From Isosphaeraceae bacterium EP7 (GTDB lineage Bacteria > Planctomycetota > Planctomycetia > Isosphaerales > Isosphaeraceae): a DNA stretch of 64,000 nucleotides. Made by a program: the position numbers and the translations under genes. Below are positions 20,139-28,664 of the stretch, one piece after another. The notes beneath the pieces are model-generated. The model made no database searches. It had not been told where the DNA came from and was given only the letters and a program-made list of their open reading frames with translations. The first letter of the stretch is position 1. Every line of letters begins with the position of its first letter. Location: contig CP151667.1 in assembly GCA_038400315.1 (NCBI GenBank), positions 3,421,174 to 3,485,173 of the forward strand. Reading direction: 5' to 3'.

Positions 20139-21218
20139 TCAGAATGCGTCGGCGCTGACGACCTCGCCGCCGTTGCGGCTCCCCAGGGCCTGCCATGTGG
20201 CGGGCTGCACGGTGTCCTTGATGAACTGGACGTGGCCGTCGCAGAAGACCGAATTGGCACCGCCGGGATGCCTGCTGCGCGCCGCCACGTTCAGGGAGAG
20301 GTTCACCCAGTCGGCGGCCGACTTGTCGCTGTGCGGCAGGCCCCCTCGGCAGTCGTAGCCATTGTCGTTGGGGACCCTTCGGTGGTTGTACATGCTATGT
20401 CCCGGGGCACCATACATCCATTTGATCCCTCGCGTGGGCTGGAATCCCGGTGGAGTCGTCGTCAGGCAGCGGGCCTGGTAGTCGGCATCCGACATGATGG
20501 GCGGGCCGTCTCCCTTGACGTTCTTGCCCGTGATGACGAACCCCAGAAGCGGAGTCCGCGCGAAGACCGTCAGTGTGTTCAGGCCCGTCGGGGCGCCGTC
20601 GACGCTGCGGATCGACTCGCTCATTGCGACCGTACCCGACGTGCCGTCGGTGATCCCCGAGACGCCAACAGCCGAGTTCTCGAACAAGACTCCGTTGGGC
20701 GGCATCATCCCGGCCGGGGGCGTTTGCACGACCGAGTAGCCCGACCCGACGTTCAGGAAATAGTTGTGTCCGGCAAACATCCCGCCCCCGACCTGCACCC
20801 GGCTCGGCCCCGAGTCCGACGGGCAGAGCAGGGCCGCGAGCGCCGTGAGTGAACCGGTTGAGTTCGCCGCGGCGATGGACGTCGTGTAATCGGGATCGGG
20901 GGAGACGTTGAAGTTGATCGCGTTGTAGATCGTCTGCTGCTCCATCTGCGGCAGGAGCTGGGCGTGCGCCCCCCAGCAATTGCCCTGGCCGGCGACGTAC
21001 GAGTTGTTCCGGCCGGGGGGGAAGACCCCGTGCGCGGAGTGGTAATTCTGCAGCGCCAGGCCGAGCTGCTTCAGGTTGTTCACGCATCCGATGCGCCTGG
21101 CGGCCTCTCGGGCGCTCTGCACGGCCGGCAGGAGCAGGGCGATCAGGACCGCGATGATCGAGATGACCACCAATAATTCAATGAGCGTGAATCCACGCCC
21201 CCGTCTCTCGCCACCCAT
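20139..21218 (-). CDS. DUF1559 pseudopilin-like protein 1
   Basis: A 359-aa protein with a type II secretion/type IV pilin N-terminus: [19 protein letters not shown] (about residues 8-26), where cleavage is expected after the Gly before Phe. [25 protein letters not shown] follows, the standard DUF1559 junction. The C-terminal end has the H-X9-DG motif ([17 protein letters not shown]). Between these is a beta-rich region with cysteines typical of this family. DUF1559 proteins are highly expanded in planctomycetes, and individual functions are unknown. The ATG at 21218 is chosen because it leaves a short basic leader (MGGERRGR); upstream frame to 21320 is AT-rich promoter-like DNA. The gene is divergent from the XRE regulator at 21412. 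Confidence 0.93.
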   Translation of the reverse strand: MGGERRGRGFTLIELLVVISIIAVLIALLLPAVQSAREAARRIGCVNNLKQLGLALQNYHSAHGVFPPGRNNSYVAGQGNCWGAHAQLLPQMEQQTIYNAINFNVSPDPDYTTSIAAANSTGSLTALAALLCPSDSGPSRVQVGGGMFAGHNYFLNVGSGYSVVQTPPAGMMPPNGVLFENSAVGVSGITDGTSGTVAMSESIRSVDGAPTGLNTLTVFARTPLLGFVITGKNVKGDGPPIMSDADYQARCLTTTPPGFQPTRGIKWMYGAPGHSMYNHRRVPNDNGYDCRGGLPHSDKSAADWVNLSLNVAARSRHPGGANSVFCDGHVQFIKDTVQPATWQALGSRNGGEVVSADAF

Positions 21219-21411
21219 GCCCGGTCCCCCCGATCGAAGGAAATTCTCCACGATGATGTCGGGAAGAGTGTGGCAGGATTCCCTCGATGATTCAATCGTA
21301 TCGATTTTAGGTCGGATCATGGCAGCTTCTCGCGGAGAGTTGGCCCAAGACGATGCGAGAATGGGCTAGACTCTTGATCTGCACCTGACGGGGCTTTAGC
21401 GTGATACGATC

Positions 21412-22542
21412 ATGCCCACGCACGATGAGCTGATCAATGCGGTTCGGGAACACAGGCTCAGGCGTCACTGGTCTCAGGACGAGTTGGCGAGACGCTCGGG
21501 GCTTTCGCGCGCCGGCGTGAGCGCGATCGAGGTGGGGCGGCTGGTCCCCTCGACGGCGGCGGCTCTGGCGCTGGCCGAGGCGCTCGCGGTGCGCGTCGAC
21601 ATGCTCTTCCGGCTGGCGCGCAAGGCGGCGGGGGCCCCACTCTGGGCGTGGGAACCCGTACGCGTCCCCTGCCGATACTGGGTGGCCGAGGTCGGCGGCC
21701 AGGTTTGGCGGTATCCCGCCGAGGCGTCCCCGCTGGGGACGGTCCCGCACGACGGCGTCATCAAGGCCCTGGATTCGGGCGATCCCTTATTTGACGGTAT
21801 TGAGACAGGATCCCGGGATTGGGATGCGGCCGAGGGTGGGCCGACCCGGACCTTGGTCCTGGCCTGCTGCGACCCGGCCGTCGGCCTGCTGGCGGGGCCT
21901 CTCTCCAGGCTCGCGGGCGTCCGCCTGATCGTCCTGCCTCGTTCCAGCCGGTCGGCCCTCGAGTTGCTGGGCCGGGGCCTCGTTCACGTCGCGGGGGTCC
22001 ACCTATCGGGGCCCGGACTCGACGACGGCCCCGGGGCCGAGGACGGCAATGCGCAGGCGGTTCTAGCCGCGTTGGGCGATGGTTATCGGTTGCTCAGGCT
22101 GGCGCGGTGGGAGGAAGGGATCGCCTCGCTGCCAGCCCTGCGGCTGGGCTCGGTGGCCTCGGCGCTGGCGCCGGATCGCCGGTGGGTGGGGCGTGAGCCG
22201 GGATCAGGCGCGCGGCAGTGCCTTGATGCGTTGCTGGGAGACCGGCCGGCACCTGAGCACCTGGCGCGCGACCACCGGGGGGTGGCCGAGGCGGTCCGCT
22301 CGGGCTGGGCCGACCTGGGCGTCTGCCTGAGGCTGGCCAGTGAGGAGGCGGGCCTCGACTTCATCCCCTTGCGCCACGAGGATTACGACCTCTGCTACCC
22401 GGCGCAGCTCGAGGACGACCCCCGCCTGGTCGCCCTTCGCGAGGTCGTCCGCTCGGCCCCGTTCCGGCGTGCCCTGGGCGGACTGCCGGGCTATCAGGCG
22501 GCCGACACCGGCGAGGCCCGGGCCGTCGAGTCCGGGGCCTGA
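21412..22542 (+). CDS. XRE-type regulator fused to a PBP-like ligand domain
   Basis: A 376-aa transcription factor. Residues 5-65 form a Cro/CI-type helix-turn-helix (LRRHWSQDELARRSGLSRAGVSAIEVGRLVPS). Residues from about 130 form a PBP-like (PF12727-type) ligand domain with ACCDPAVGLLAG, LIVLPRSSRSALELLGRGLVHVAGVHL, and a second lobe with DHRGVAEAVRSGWADLGVCLRLASEEAGLDFIPLRHEDYDL. Regulators with this layout are often compared with molybdate-linked DNA-binding proteins; the ligand here is not known. It is divergent from DUF1559 protein 1, with 193 bases between the starts, and could control that gene or itself. No transporter gene is near. Confidence 0.87.
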   Translation: MPTHDELINAVREHRLRRHWSQDELARRSGLSRAGVSAIEVGRLVPSTAAALALAEALAVRVDMLFRLARKAAGAPLWAWEPVRVPCRYWVAEVGGQVWRYPAEASPLGTVPHDGVIKALDSGDPLFDGIETGSRDWDAAEGGPTRTLVLACCDPAVGLLAGPLSRLAGVRLIVLPRSSRSALELLGRGLVHVAGVHLSGPGLDDGPGAEDGNAQAVLAALGDGYRLLRLARWEEGIASLPALRLGSVASALAPDRRWVGREPGSGARQCLDALLGDRPAPEHLARDHRGVAEAVRSGWADLGVCLRLASEEAGLDFIPLRHEDYDLCYPAQLEDDPRLVALREVVRSAPFRRALGGLPGYQAADTGEARAVESGA

Positions 22543-22562
22543 CGCCGGCCGTCGTCGATCGG

Positions 22563-23117
22563 TCAGGGGACCTTGATCTCGATCAGCTCGGTGGTGACGG
22601 TCTTATCCGCGGATTCGACCTTCATCGACGACTTGAGGATCTTGCCCGGGACCTCGTCGGAGACCCAGGTGCGGCCCACGGCGGGCCCGTGGTCGGTGGG
22701 GGCCTCGGTCTCATACCAGCTCGCCTTGTAGTCCTTGCCCAGAACCTTCACGGTCTCGAGTCCCGCCTTCTTGCCCTTGCCGGGGTTCTCGACTTGTTCC
22801 TTGGTCATGCCGGGGAGCAGGATGAGCCCCTTGCGGTAGTCCAGGGTGATCGACGTGATGACCTTGGGCTTGCCGTTGACCGTCTCGAACGTCTCCTCGT
22901 CGATGACGGCCTTCTCGGGCGTCAGCTTGGCCAGGGTGGCGCGACGCGTCGACTCGGCGCGGACCCCTTTGGTGATGACGATTTCGCGATAGGTGACGCT
23001 GGTGCCGACCTTGGCCTTGGCCCAGCTCCGGTAGATCGGGCTCTCGACCTCCTCGGCGGAGGTGGCGTGTGACGCCAGGGCGACGGCGACTGACGCGAGC
23101 ATGAAGGTCCGCAACAT
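22563..23117 (-). CDS. Secreted hypothetical protein
   Basis: From ATG 23117 the product has 184 residues and a signal peptide (MLRTFMLASVAVALASHATSAEE). The mature part is beta-rich, with FETVNGKPKVITSITLDYRK, VKVLGKDYKASWYE and GRTWVSDEVPGKILKSSMKVES, which recalls planctomycete secreted proteins of LolA/DUF-type folds, but I do not recognise a named family. Its 3' end lies 20 bases from the end of the convergent regulator gene. The frame upstream to 23294 is open but has no signal-like start, so the shorter form is taken. Confidence 0.72.
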   Translation of the reverse strand: MLRTFMLASVAVALASHATSAEEVESPIYRSWAKAKVGTSVTYREIVITKGVRAESTRRATLAKLTPEKAVIDEETFETVNGKPKVITSITLDYRKGLILLPGMTKEQVENPGKGKKAGLETVKVLGKDYKASWYETEAPTDHGPAVGRTWVSDEVPGKILKSSMKVESADKTVTTELIEIKVP

Positions 23118-23399
23118 CGGGTTCTGGCTCCGGGTCGGGCGGCTTGAATCGAAGGCGACGCGCCGGCCGTTGGAGCGGGCCGGCGGGGGATTATGGGCCG
23201 AGGCCGCCCCACCCGCCAGACTCTTCATCAAACTTTCATCCGACCACATCTGGATCGGATTGGAAATTCCGGGCGAGTTTCGCGGTCTCTTCATCGACTC
23301 GACATCGGCCCATTATGGCCGGTCCCTACACTCTCGTCTCAGACATCGAGGCCGGAGAGGCCTTCGCCCTACTTTTCCACTCTTCCGGAGCCGAGCCAC

Positions 23400-24548
23400 G
23401 TGAGACTTCGCACCCACCGAAGCCCGTCCCGTCCGGGCTTCACCCTGATCGAGCTGCTGGTGGTGATCTCGATCATCGCCGTCCTGATCGCCCTGCTGCT
23501 CCCCGCCGTGCAGAGCGCACGAGAGGCGGCCAGGCGTGCGCAGTGCGTCAACAACCTGAAGCAGATCGGCCTGGGCTTCATGAACTTCGAGAGCGCCAAC
23601 GGCCATCTGCCGCAGGGCGCCTACGACGGCGACCCGCAGGCCGTCACCGCCTCGGGCCAGCCCGACCTTCCCTCGCGCAACTACACCGAGACCGTCGGGA
23701 CCTCCTATGAGGACTCGGTCTGCTGCAACTCGGCGTCTCCCAACGGCTGGAACCACTTCTTCAAGATCACGCCGTACATGGAGCAGCAGAACGTCTACAA
23801 TCTGGCCAACTTCAGCACCCCGCCGATCCATAACGTGTCGAACACGTATAACGGCGACTATGACGTGGCCCGAGTGGCGATTCCCGGCTTCTACTGCCCC
23901 AGCCGCCGCGCCCCGACCCGCTACGCGGGCACCCTCCTCGGCGCGGCGACCCTGATCGGCAAGAACGACTACGCCGGCTCGGCCGGGTTCATCCAGGGCC
24001 AGATCTACGAGTGCGACGGCTCCAACGGCAACTTCACGCCTGGCCGCCTCGTGCCCCCTCCCCCCAACGGCCTCCAGCCGATCGCCAACGAGCGCAATCC
24101 GATCAACGAAGGGGACACGTCGGGGCGCAAGGGTGCGATTATCCACGGCGTGCGTGGCAAGCGGAAGCTGGCCGACTTCCTCGACGGCACCTCCAACTCG
24201 ATCCTGGCCGCCGAGAAGAGCCTGCCCCCCTCGCGCCACGGCCTCGACGGCGGCGACAACGAGCGCTGGAACAACGCCGGCTGGGACGAGGACAACATCC
24301 GCTTCCACTTCGTCCCCGTGCCCGACCAGGCGGCGCCAGCCCTGAACGGCTTCTGTGCCACCCCCTCGGACCCCAGCACTGGCGGCAACCTCTGGCGGCG
24401 GATGTTCGGCGGCTCGCACCCCGGCGGCATCAACGCCGTGCTCGGCGACGGCTCGGTCCGCTTCCTCAAGTTCACGATCAACCCCAGCACCATGCGGCAA
24501 CTTGCGGTCATCGATGACGGCGAGGTCATGAGCGCCGACTCCTTCTGA
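23400..24548 (+). CDS. DUF1559 pseudopilin-like protein 2
   Basis: The pilin-type N-terminus is [19 protein letters not shown] followed by [27 protein letters not shown], and the C-terminus has [17 protein letters not shown] (H-X9-DG). I choose the GTG at 23400 as start: it gives a short basic leader ([12 protein letters not shown]) and has GGAG about 10 bases upstream; the open frame back to 23193 includes non-coding DNA. Length is 382 residues. The body contains [19 protein letters not shown], the usual DUF1559 pattern. A small lipoprotein gene follows after 48 bases, an arrangement common next to DUF1559 genes. Confidence 0.92.
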   Translation: MRLRTHRSPSRPGFTLIELLVVISIIAVLIALLLPAVQSAREAARRAQCVNNLKQIGLGFMNFESANGHLPQGAYDGDPQAVTASGQPDLPSRNYTETVGTSYEDSVCCNSASPNGWNHFFKITPYMEQQNVYNLANFSTPPIHNVSNTYNGDYDVARVAIPGFYCPSRRAPTRYAGTLLGAATLIGKNDYAGSAGFIQGQIYECDGSNGNFTPGRLVPPPPNGLQPIANERNPINEGDTSGRKGAIIHGVRGKRKLADFLDGTSNSILAAEKSLPPSRHGLDGGDNERWNNAGWDEDNIRFHFVPVPDQAAPALNGFCATPSDPSTGGNLWRRMFGGSHPGGINAVLGDGSVRFLKFTINPSTMRQLAVIDDGEVMSADSF

Positions 24549-24596
24549 TCGATCGCTTCGACCCCCCACAAAACATCTCCCGATGGAGTTTTACCG

Positions 24597-24839
24597 ATGA
24601 CGCGTAAGCGAGCCTGCGGTGCCCTGATGACGGCCGTCCTCGGCCTGGCGGCCGGCTGCGGCCAGGATGACACGGTCATCATCAACCCCGCCGACCTGCC
24701 CAAGCTCAGCGCGGAAGACATCCGCCAGTTCCAGTCCGAAGACCAGCGGATCCAGGAGGAGGAGGGCGGCGCAGGCCGCGTCTTCGCCGGAAACAAGTCC
24801 CGGACGAAGGGCAGAGTCGTGCTGAAGACCAGCCGCTGA
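24597..24839 (+). CDS. Small lipoprotein following a DUF1559 gene
   Basis: An 80-aa lipoprotein with lipobox LAAGC at about residues 16-20 after a basic start (MTRKRAC). The mature part is short, acidic and then basic (EDIRQFQSEDQRIQEEEGG, NKSRTKGRVVLKTSR), without a known domain. It lies 48 bases after the DUF1559 gene on the same strand and is probably co-transcribed. Planctomycete DUF1559 genes are often followed by such short lipoproteins, suggesting a joint envelope role that has not been defined. Confidence 0.78.
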   Translation: MTRKRACGALMTAVLGLAAGCGQDDTVIINPADLPKLSAEDIRQFQSEDQRIQEEEGGAGRVFAGNKSRTKGRVVLKTSR

Positions 24840-24994
24840 ACCCGATCCCTCGCCCGGGGAGCCCCGGGGACGAACCGGAACGCCCCGAAGTGCCCGACGG
24901 CCGGAGGACTCGAAGACGAGTCGCCCGGCCGTCGGGCCATCGCCGTTGCGGTTGTCGCCGCCGTCGCAGGCTGCTAGAGTCAATGGCTCGCACG

Positions 24995-25181
24995 CCCGTC
25001 GGGCGCCCTTGTCCCCCATCAAAGCGGGGGCGGGGCAAGGAAGCCGGTGCAATTCCGGCGCGGGACCGCCGCTGTAAGCGAGGAGGAGCCCGGGCAACAC
25101 GCCACTGCGGGGGATCGATGATCCCCGCGGGAAGGCGCCCGGGAGCCGCCTGACTCGCGAGCCAGAATACGGCCCGACGGG
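24995..25181 (+). ncRNA. Cobalamin (B12) riboswitch upstream of a DUF1559 gene
   Basis: The sequence shows the ordered core of a cobalamin aptamer. The P1 stem is a perfect 10-bp pair, CCCGTCGGGC (24995-25004) with GCCCGACGGG (25172-25181). Inside are AAGGAAGCCGGTGCAATTCC and the CCGGCGCGGGACCGCC-GCTGTAAGCG block (25037-25080), then GCCACTG (25101-25107), a self-complementary stem GCGGGGGATC/GATCCCCGC, GGGAAGG (25129-25135) and the B12-box equivalent GAGCCAGAATAC (25160-25171). All conserved elements are in the right order and spacing. The next start codon on the same strand (25303) is that of a DUF1559 protein. A short hairpin near the ribosome binding site (25259-25281) could be the expression platform. 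Family identity is strong; the regulated gene is inferred from position. Confidence 0.9.
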
Positions 25182-25258
25182 TGACCATGGGATGCTCCGG
25201 CCCGAGCACCAAGGGAAGGCGCATCCCGGGGTCCGGCGTCGGCCCCGGTGCCTGCCCG

Positions 25259-25281
25259 CGCGGCCGGAGGCCCTGGCCGCG
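25259..25281 (+). promoter_or_regulatory. Hairpin just upstream of the ribosome binding site, possible riboswitch expression platform
   Basis: CGCGGCC (25259-25265) pairs with GGCCGCG (25275-25281), with a 9-base loop. The purine-rich AGGACAGGA at 25284-25292 follows directly and precedes ATG 25303. The hairpin lies 78 bases after the aptamer, so it could link ligand binding to translation initiation. This is positional inference only. Confidence 0.3.
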
Positions 25282-25302
25282 TCAGGACAGGACCCTCGAC
25301 GG

Positions 25303-26301
25303 ATGATGATGCGTCTCAGTCGGAACAAGCAAGCGCCCCGCGCGGGCCGCGGCGGCTTCACGCTCATCGAGCTGCTGGTGGTCATCTCGATCATCGCCGT
25401 GCTGATCGGCCTGCTTTTGCCCGCGGTGCAAAGCGCCCGCGAGGCCGCCCGCCAGCTCCAGTGCCGCAACAACCTGAAGCAGGTCGGCATCGCCGTGCAT
25501 AGCTATCTGGCCACGGTGAACGTCTTCCCCAAGGCGGGCTTCGGTGGCTCGCTGGCCAATGACGCGGCGATGAACACCGCGGTCGCCCGGGCCAACCGGA
25601 TCGTCAGCTGGGGCACCGCGCTGCTGCCCGGCCTGGAGCATGGCCCCCTGTTCAACGCCATCAATCAGGGGGGCTGGTATCTGGAACCGATGAACCTGTC
25701 GGCCGCGCAGACGGCGCTCCAGGTCTTCCTGTGCCCGTCGAACCCCGCCGGGTCGGCCATGAAGCCCAACGGCGACAACCAGAGCTCGCCCCTCTTCGGC
25801 CGCAATGACTACGCCGGCAACTACGGCGAGCGTGTCCTGCGCTGCTACCCGAAGACCAACTGCCAGAACAACTATGCCGATCAGGGAGACCTCAGCGGGG
25901 CAGGCCGGGGCCTGACGCTGCTGGCCGCCAACAAGACCTTGCGCATCCAGGACATCATGGACGGCACGAGCACCACGATCCTCGCGGGCGAGGCCCCCGA
26001 GGCCCTGCACGGGCTCTGGGCCGGTCATAAGAACGTGCTCGACCAGAGCGCCCCGATCAACTCGCACTACGGCCGGGGCGCCTCGACTCCCTGGGAATCG
26101 TGCCAGGCCCTGACCACCAGCCCGTTGATGGGCCGGATCGGCTGCGACTTCGGCCAGGAGTTCCACAGCCACCATTCCGGCGGGGCAAACTTCGCCTTCG
26201 CCGACGGCTCGGTCCGCTTCCTCGCCCAGACGATCAACAACCAGACCTTCGCCGCGCTGCTGTCGCGCCGGGGTAAGGAGATCATCAGCCAGGATTATTG
26301 A
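25303..26301 (+). CDS. DUF1559 pseudopilin-like protein 3, downstream of the B12 riboswitch
   Basis: The protein has 332 residues from the first of three consecutive ATG codons at 25303. It has a pilin-type N-terminus [20 protein letters not shown] (about residues 16-35), then [27 protein letters not shown], and the C-terminal SHHSGGANFAFADGSVRF (H-X9-DG). It is shorter than the other two DUF1559 proteins. The in-frame ATG at 25192 lies too close to the riboswitch and lacks a ribosome binding site. Its 5' leader carries a cobalamin aptamer, so its expression is probably repressed by cobalamin. This is unexpected, since DUF1559 proteins have no known connection with B12. Confidence 0.92.
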   Translation: MMMRLSRNKQAPRAGRGGFTLIELLVVISIIAVLIGLLLPAVQSAREAARQLQCRNNLKQVGIAVHSYLATVNVFPKAGFGGSLANDAAMNTAVARANRIVSWGTALLPGLEHGPLFNAINQGGWYLEPMNLSAAQTALQVFLCPSNPAGSAMKPNGDNQSSPLFGRNDYAGNYGERVLRCYPKTNCQNNYADQGDLSGAGRGLTLLAANKTLRIQDIMDGTSTTILAGEAPEALHGLWAGHKNVLDQSAPINSHYGRGASTPWESCQALTTSPLMGRIGCDFGQEFHSHHSGGANFAFADGSVRFLAQTINNQTFAALLSRRGKEIISQDY

Positions 26302-26387
26302 TCCGATCACCCGGCGGGCCGGCGGCGTGGAGGTTGCCGCCCGCCGGCCTTCGGCGGTACGATCGAGCCGAGGAGGCCCATCCCACG

Positions 26388-26732
26388 ATGATCGCCACCG
26401 TGAAGCAACTGCTCGCCGGGCTCGGGTCCGGTATCGAGGCCACTCCGGGCGTCTGCGGCGGGCGCCCCCGCGTCGCAGGCACGAGGGTCCCAGTCTGGAC
26501 GCTCGAACGCTACCGGCGCCTCGGCATGCCCGAGGCCGAGATCCTGGCCAGCTATCCCACCCTGCGCGCCACCGACCTGGTCAACGCCTGGGCCTACGTC
26601 GACACGCATGCGGATGAGATCGAGCGTCAGATCGCCGAGGACGAGGGAGAGTCGCGTTGGCCAGGCTCTACGCCGACGAAAATTTCCCCCATGCCGTCGT
26701 CGCCTTCCTCCGGACCGACCACGACGTCCTGA
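26388..26732 (+). CDS. DUF433 antitoxin-like protein
   Basis: A 114-aa protein with the DUF433 pattern: EATPGVCGGRPRVAGTRVPVWTLERYRRLGMPEAEILASYPTL and DLVNAWAYVDTHADEIE (DUF433 is a winged-helix antitoxin family of VapB45 type). The ATG at 26388 follows GAGGAGG. The annotated frame overlaps the toxin gene by 76 bases; the last 25 residues (after about EDEGE) are serine- and proline-rich and unlike the family. This long overlap is unusual, since these pairs typically overlap by only a few bases, so a frameshift or read-through relative to an ancestral stop is possible. Its likely role is to bind the DUF5615 toxin and the operon promoter. Confidence 0.85.
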   Translation: MIATVKQLLAGLGSGIEATPGVCGGRPRVAGTRVPVWTLERYRRLGMPEAEILASYPTLRATDLVNAWAYVDTHADEIERQIAEDEGESRWPGSTPTKISPMPSSPSSGPTTTS

Positions 26733-26995
26733 CCCGTCGCGATGCCGGCCACGCCGGATTCGCCATCCCCGACGATCGCATCCTGGCCCTGGCGCACGCC
26801 GAAGGGCGGGCGGTGTTGACGCACAACCGCGTCGACTGCCGCCATCTCCATGAGGCCGGCCTCCCGCACAGCGGTATCATCGCCTGCACGATCGACCGCG
26901 ACCTTCAGGCGTTGGCCGCAAGGATCAAGGATGCGATCGATGCCGAAGGCGACCTTGCCGGCAAGCTGATCCGGGTCGTCCGACCGCCTGGATAA
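26657..26995 (+). CDS. DUF5615 PIN-like toxin
   Basis: A 112-aa PIN-like protein with ARLYADENFPHAVVAFLRTDHDV, then DRILALAHAEGRAVLTHNRVDCRHL and the SGIIACTIDRD strand. The conserved acidic residues of PIN-like nucleases are visible as Asp7-Glu8 (ADEN) and in the segment LTHNRVDC, where most DUF5615 proteins have TxDxDF. The start is TTG at 26657, with GAGGGAGA 6 bases upstream, and no ATG is available. It follows the DUF433 gene, as in VapBC45-type toxin-antitoxin pairs, and probably acts as an RNA-cleaving toxin. The asparagine in THNRVD in place of the usual aspartate may reduce activity. Confidence 0.85.
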   Translation: MARLYADENFPHAVVAFLRTDHDVLTRRDAGHAGFAIPDDRILALAHAEGRAVLTHNRVDCRHLHEAGLPHSGIIACTIDRDLQALAARIKDAIDAEGDLAGKLIRVVRPPG

Positions 26996-27038
26996 ACGGG
27001 CCTCGGAGTCCGTTTGGCCACCTGTCCGGGCGTGGGGC

Positions 27039-27067
27039 GACGGCGGGCCGTGTGGCGGCCCGCCGTC
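27039..27067. terminator. Terminator-like hairpin between convergent genes
   Basis: GACGGCGGGCCG (27039-27050) and CGGCCCGCCGTC (27056-27067) form a perfect 12-bp stem with a 5-base loop. It lies 43 bases after the toxin gene and 15 bases from the 3' end of the xylose-isomerase-like gene on the other strand. No T-run follows. Confidence 0.75.
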
Positions 27068-27082
27068 TCGATTGTCCTCGAA

Positions 27083-28138
27083 TCAAGAACGATTCGTCAG
27101 GGCGTTCAGGATCAGCATTTCCAGCTGCTCATACTTCCGGGCCAGGCGAAGTTCCTCGACCTTGGCCTTGTCCACGCCGCGGACGATGTCGACCAGGCGG
27201 AGGAACATGGTGCGGGAGTTGGAGAGGTGGAGCATCGAGTCTTCGACGGTGGTGGTGCGCATGGCCTTGATATCCAGGCCCACGCACTCGCCGTTCTTGC
27301 CGTACCCTGCCTGCTCCAGGACCCAGACCTGGTCGAACGCACGCCGCAGGTCGGCGGAGCCGAAGGTCTTGTCCTGGTCGTACTTCAGGCCGTTCTGGTC
27401 GTTCAGGTGGACGCTCCAGAGCTTCTCGTGCCAGAGGGCGAACGCCATGTCGTCGGCGGGGTCGAGGCCCGCCAGGATCGAGTGGGCGCTCTCGATCAGG
27501 ACGCCCGACCGCTTGGGGTCGATCGTCTTGTAACCCAGGGCCAGCATGTGGCCGACGGTGGGCGCGTAGGCCTGGTCCATCGGCTCGTTCGGCTTGGCCT
27601 CGCCCATCACGCGGATGTCGGGGTCGTGCTCCAGGATCATGTTCCAGGCGTCGAGCAGGCGGCCGTAGGCGGTGACGGCGTCCTTGGCCTCGCGGATGTA
27701 GGTCCCTTCGCGGGCCAGCCAGAGAACATAATTCTTGCAGCCGACCTCGCGGGCGATGTCCACCGTCCGCTTGGCCCGGTCCAGGGCATACTTGCGGTCG
27801 ACGGGGCTGTTCGAGGTGAAGGCACCGTCGAGCGTGTGCGGGTCTTCCCAGAGGCGCGGGGCGACGATCTCGACGACTAGGCCCTCGCCGTCGAGCATGT
27901 TCTTGACGGTGGCGATCCCCTTGAGGGTCGCGGGCCAGTCGAGCCCGGCCGGCACGATGTCGTCGTCGTGCATCTGCACGGCGTCGAAGCCCAGCTCCTT
28001 GTAGGCCTTGATCTTGCGCGCGTATTCGACTTCCTTGCGGGCGGGCGGGCCGAAGGGGTCGGCGCCGGTGCTGATGTTCCAGGGGCCGAACGAGAATTTG
28101 TACTGCGTGGGCGTGGAAGGGGAAGTCGAAGCGGCCAT
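27083..28138 (-). CDS. Xylose-isomerase-like TIM-barrel protein (XylA-related)
   Basis: A 351-aa member of the class I (actinobacterial-type) xylose isomerase family; the true enzymes are longer by about 40 residues because of a C-terminal arm that is missing here. Family marks are MHDDD, FTSNSPVDRKYALDRAKRTV, GEAKPNEP with the metal-ligand Glu and the lysine, ESAHS, LNDQNGLKYDQD and GLDIK. In XylA of Streptomyces a metal ligand is Asp in HIDLN; here the equivalent reads SVHLN, so this Asp is replaced by His. The other ligands are present. The reaction is probably an aldose-ketose isomerisation, but substrate may differ from xylose. Start 28138 (MAASTSPS) is preferred over 28207. The gene stands alone on this strand. 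Confidence 0.87.
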   Translation of the reverse strand: MAASTSPSTPTQYKFSFGPWNISTGADPFGPPARKEVEYARKIKAYKELGFDAVQMHDDDIVPAGLDWPATLKGIATVKNMLDGEGLVVEIVAPRLWEDPHTLDGAFTSNSPVDRKYALDRAKRTVDIAREVGCKNYVLWLAREGTYIREAKDAVTAYGRLLDAWNMILEHDPDIRVMGEAKPNEPMDQAYAPTVGHMLALGYKTIDPKRSGVLIESAHSILAGLDPADDMAFALWHEKLWSVHLNDQNGLKYDQDKTFGSADLRRAFDQVWVLEQAGYGKNGECVGLDIKAMRTTTVEDSMLHLSNSRTMFLRLVDIVRGVDKAKVEELRLARKYEQLEMLILNALTNRS

Positions 28139-28331
28139 CGCGGGAGAGGCTCCGGGCGGGATCCGAAGGGGGTGGGCACGGACGAACGTGCGAAGCCCCG
28201 GGCGCACGGATTTCCGCGCGAAGCCAGGGGCTGCCGCATTAGACTATCACAGCGCGACGCCGAGGTCTTCAGGCCAGCCGGCCGCGTCCCGAGCTTGAAC
28301 TGCCCCGCCCCACCCGCGGAGGGCCCGTCCG

Positions 28332-28631
28332 ATGAGCGTGGGCCGCCTGATCTGCGTTGTCTTCCTGTTCGCCATCGCCTTCGCGCTCTGGCGCGAGCCG
28401 GTCGGCCGCGTGTTCGTGATCGTCTTCGGGGTCGGTCTGGTCGAGGCCTGGCTCGGCGTCTTCGCCCTCATGGCCCTGTTCGAATCGCTCCTGGCCCTCA
28501 TCGAGGCGGGAGATCCCCCCGAACGCCTCACCGCCCTCGCCGAGTCGACCGTCATCCTGATCGGCTCGGCCACCATCATGGCGTTGCTGGCAGTCATCGC
28601 CGGGGCCTTGGCCTGGCGGTTTGCAATCTAG
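28332..28631 (+). CDS. Small three-helix membrane protein
   Basis: A 99-aa protein with three hydrophobic helices: CVVFLFAIAFALW (about residues 8-20), VFVIVFGVGLVEAWLGVFALMALF (27-50) and VILIGSATIMALLAVIAGALAWRF (74-97). A short acidic loop (EAGDPPERLTALAE) joins the second and third. GGAGGG lies 7 bases before ATG 28332. No family was recognised. It is convergent with the sigma-factor operon and divergent from the xylose-isomerase-like gene. Confidence 0.6.
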   Translation: MSVGRLICVVFLFAIAFALWREPVGRVFVIVFGVGLVEAWLGVFALMALFESLLALIEAGDPPERLTALAESTVILIGSATIMALLAVIAGALAWRFAI

Positions 28632-28664
28632 GGAAATCAGCCCGCCCGGGACCCGGTCGTCGCA

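Noticed and set aside
25205-25260. Second riboswitch copy downstream of the first
   Set aside because: A GGGAAGGCGC stretch resembles one block of the aptamer, but the other blocks and a closing stem are missing.
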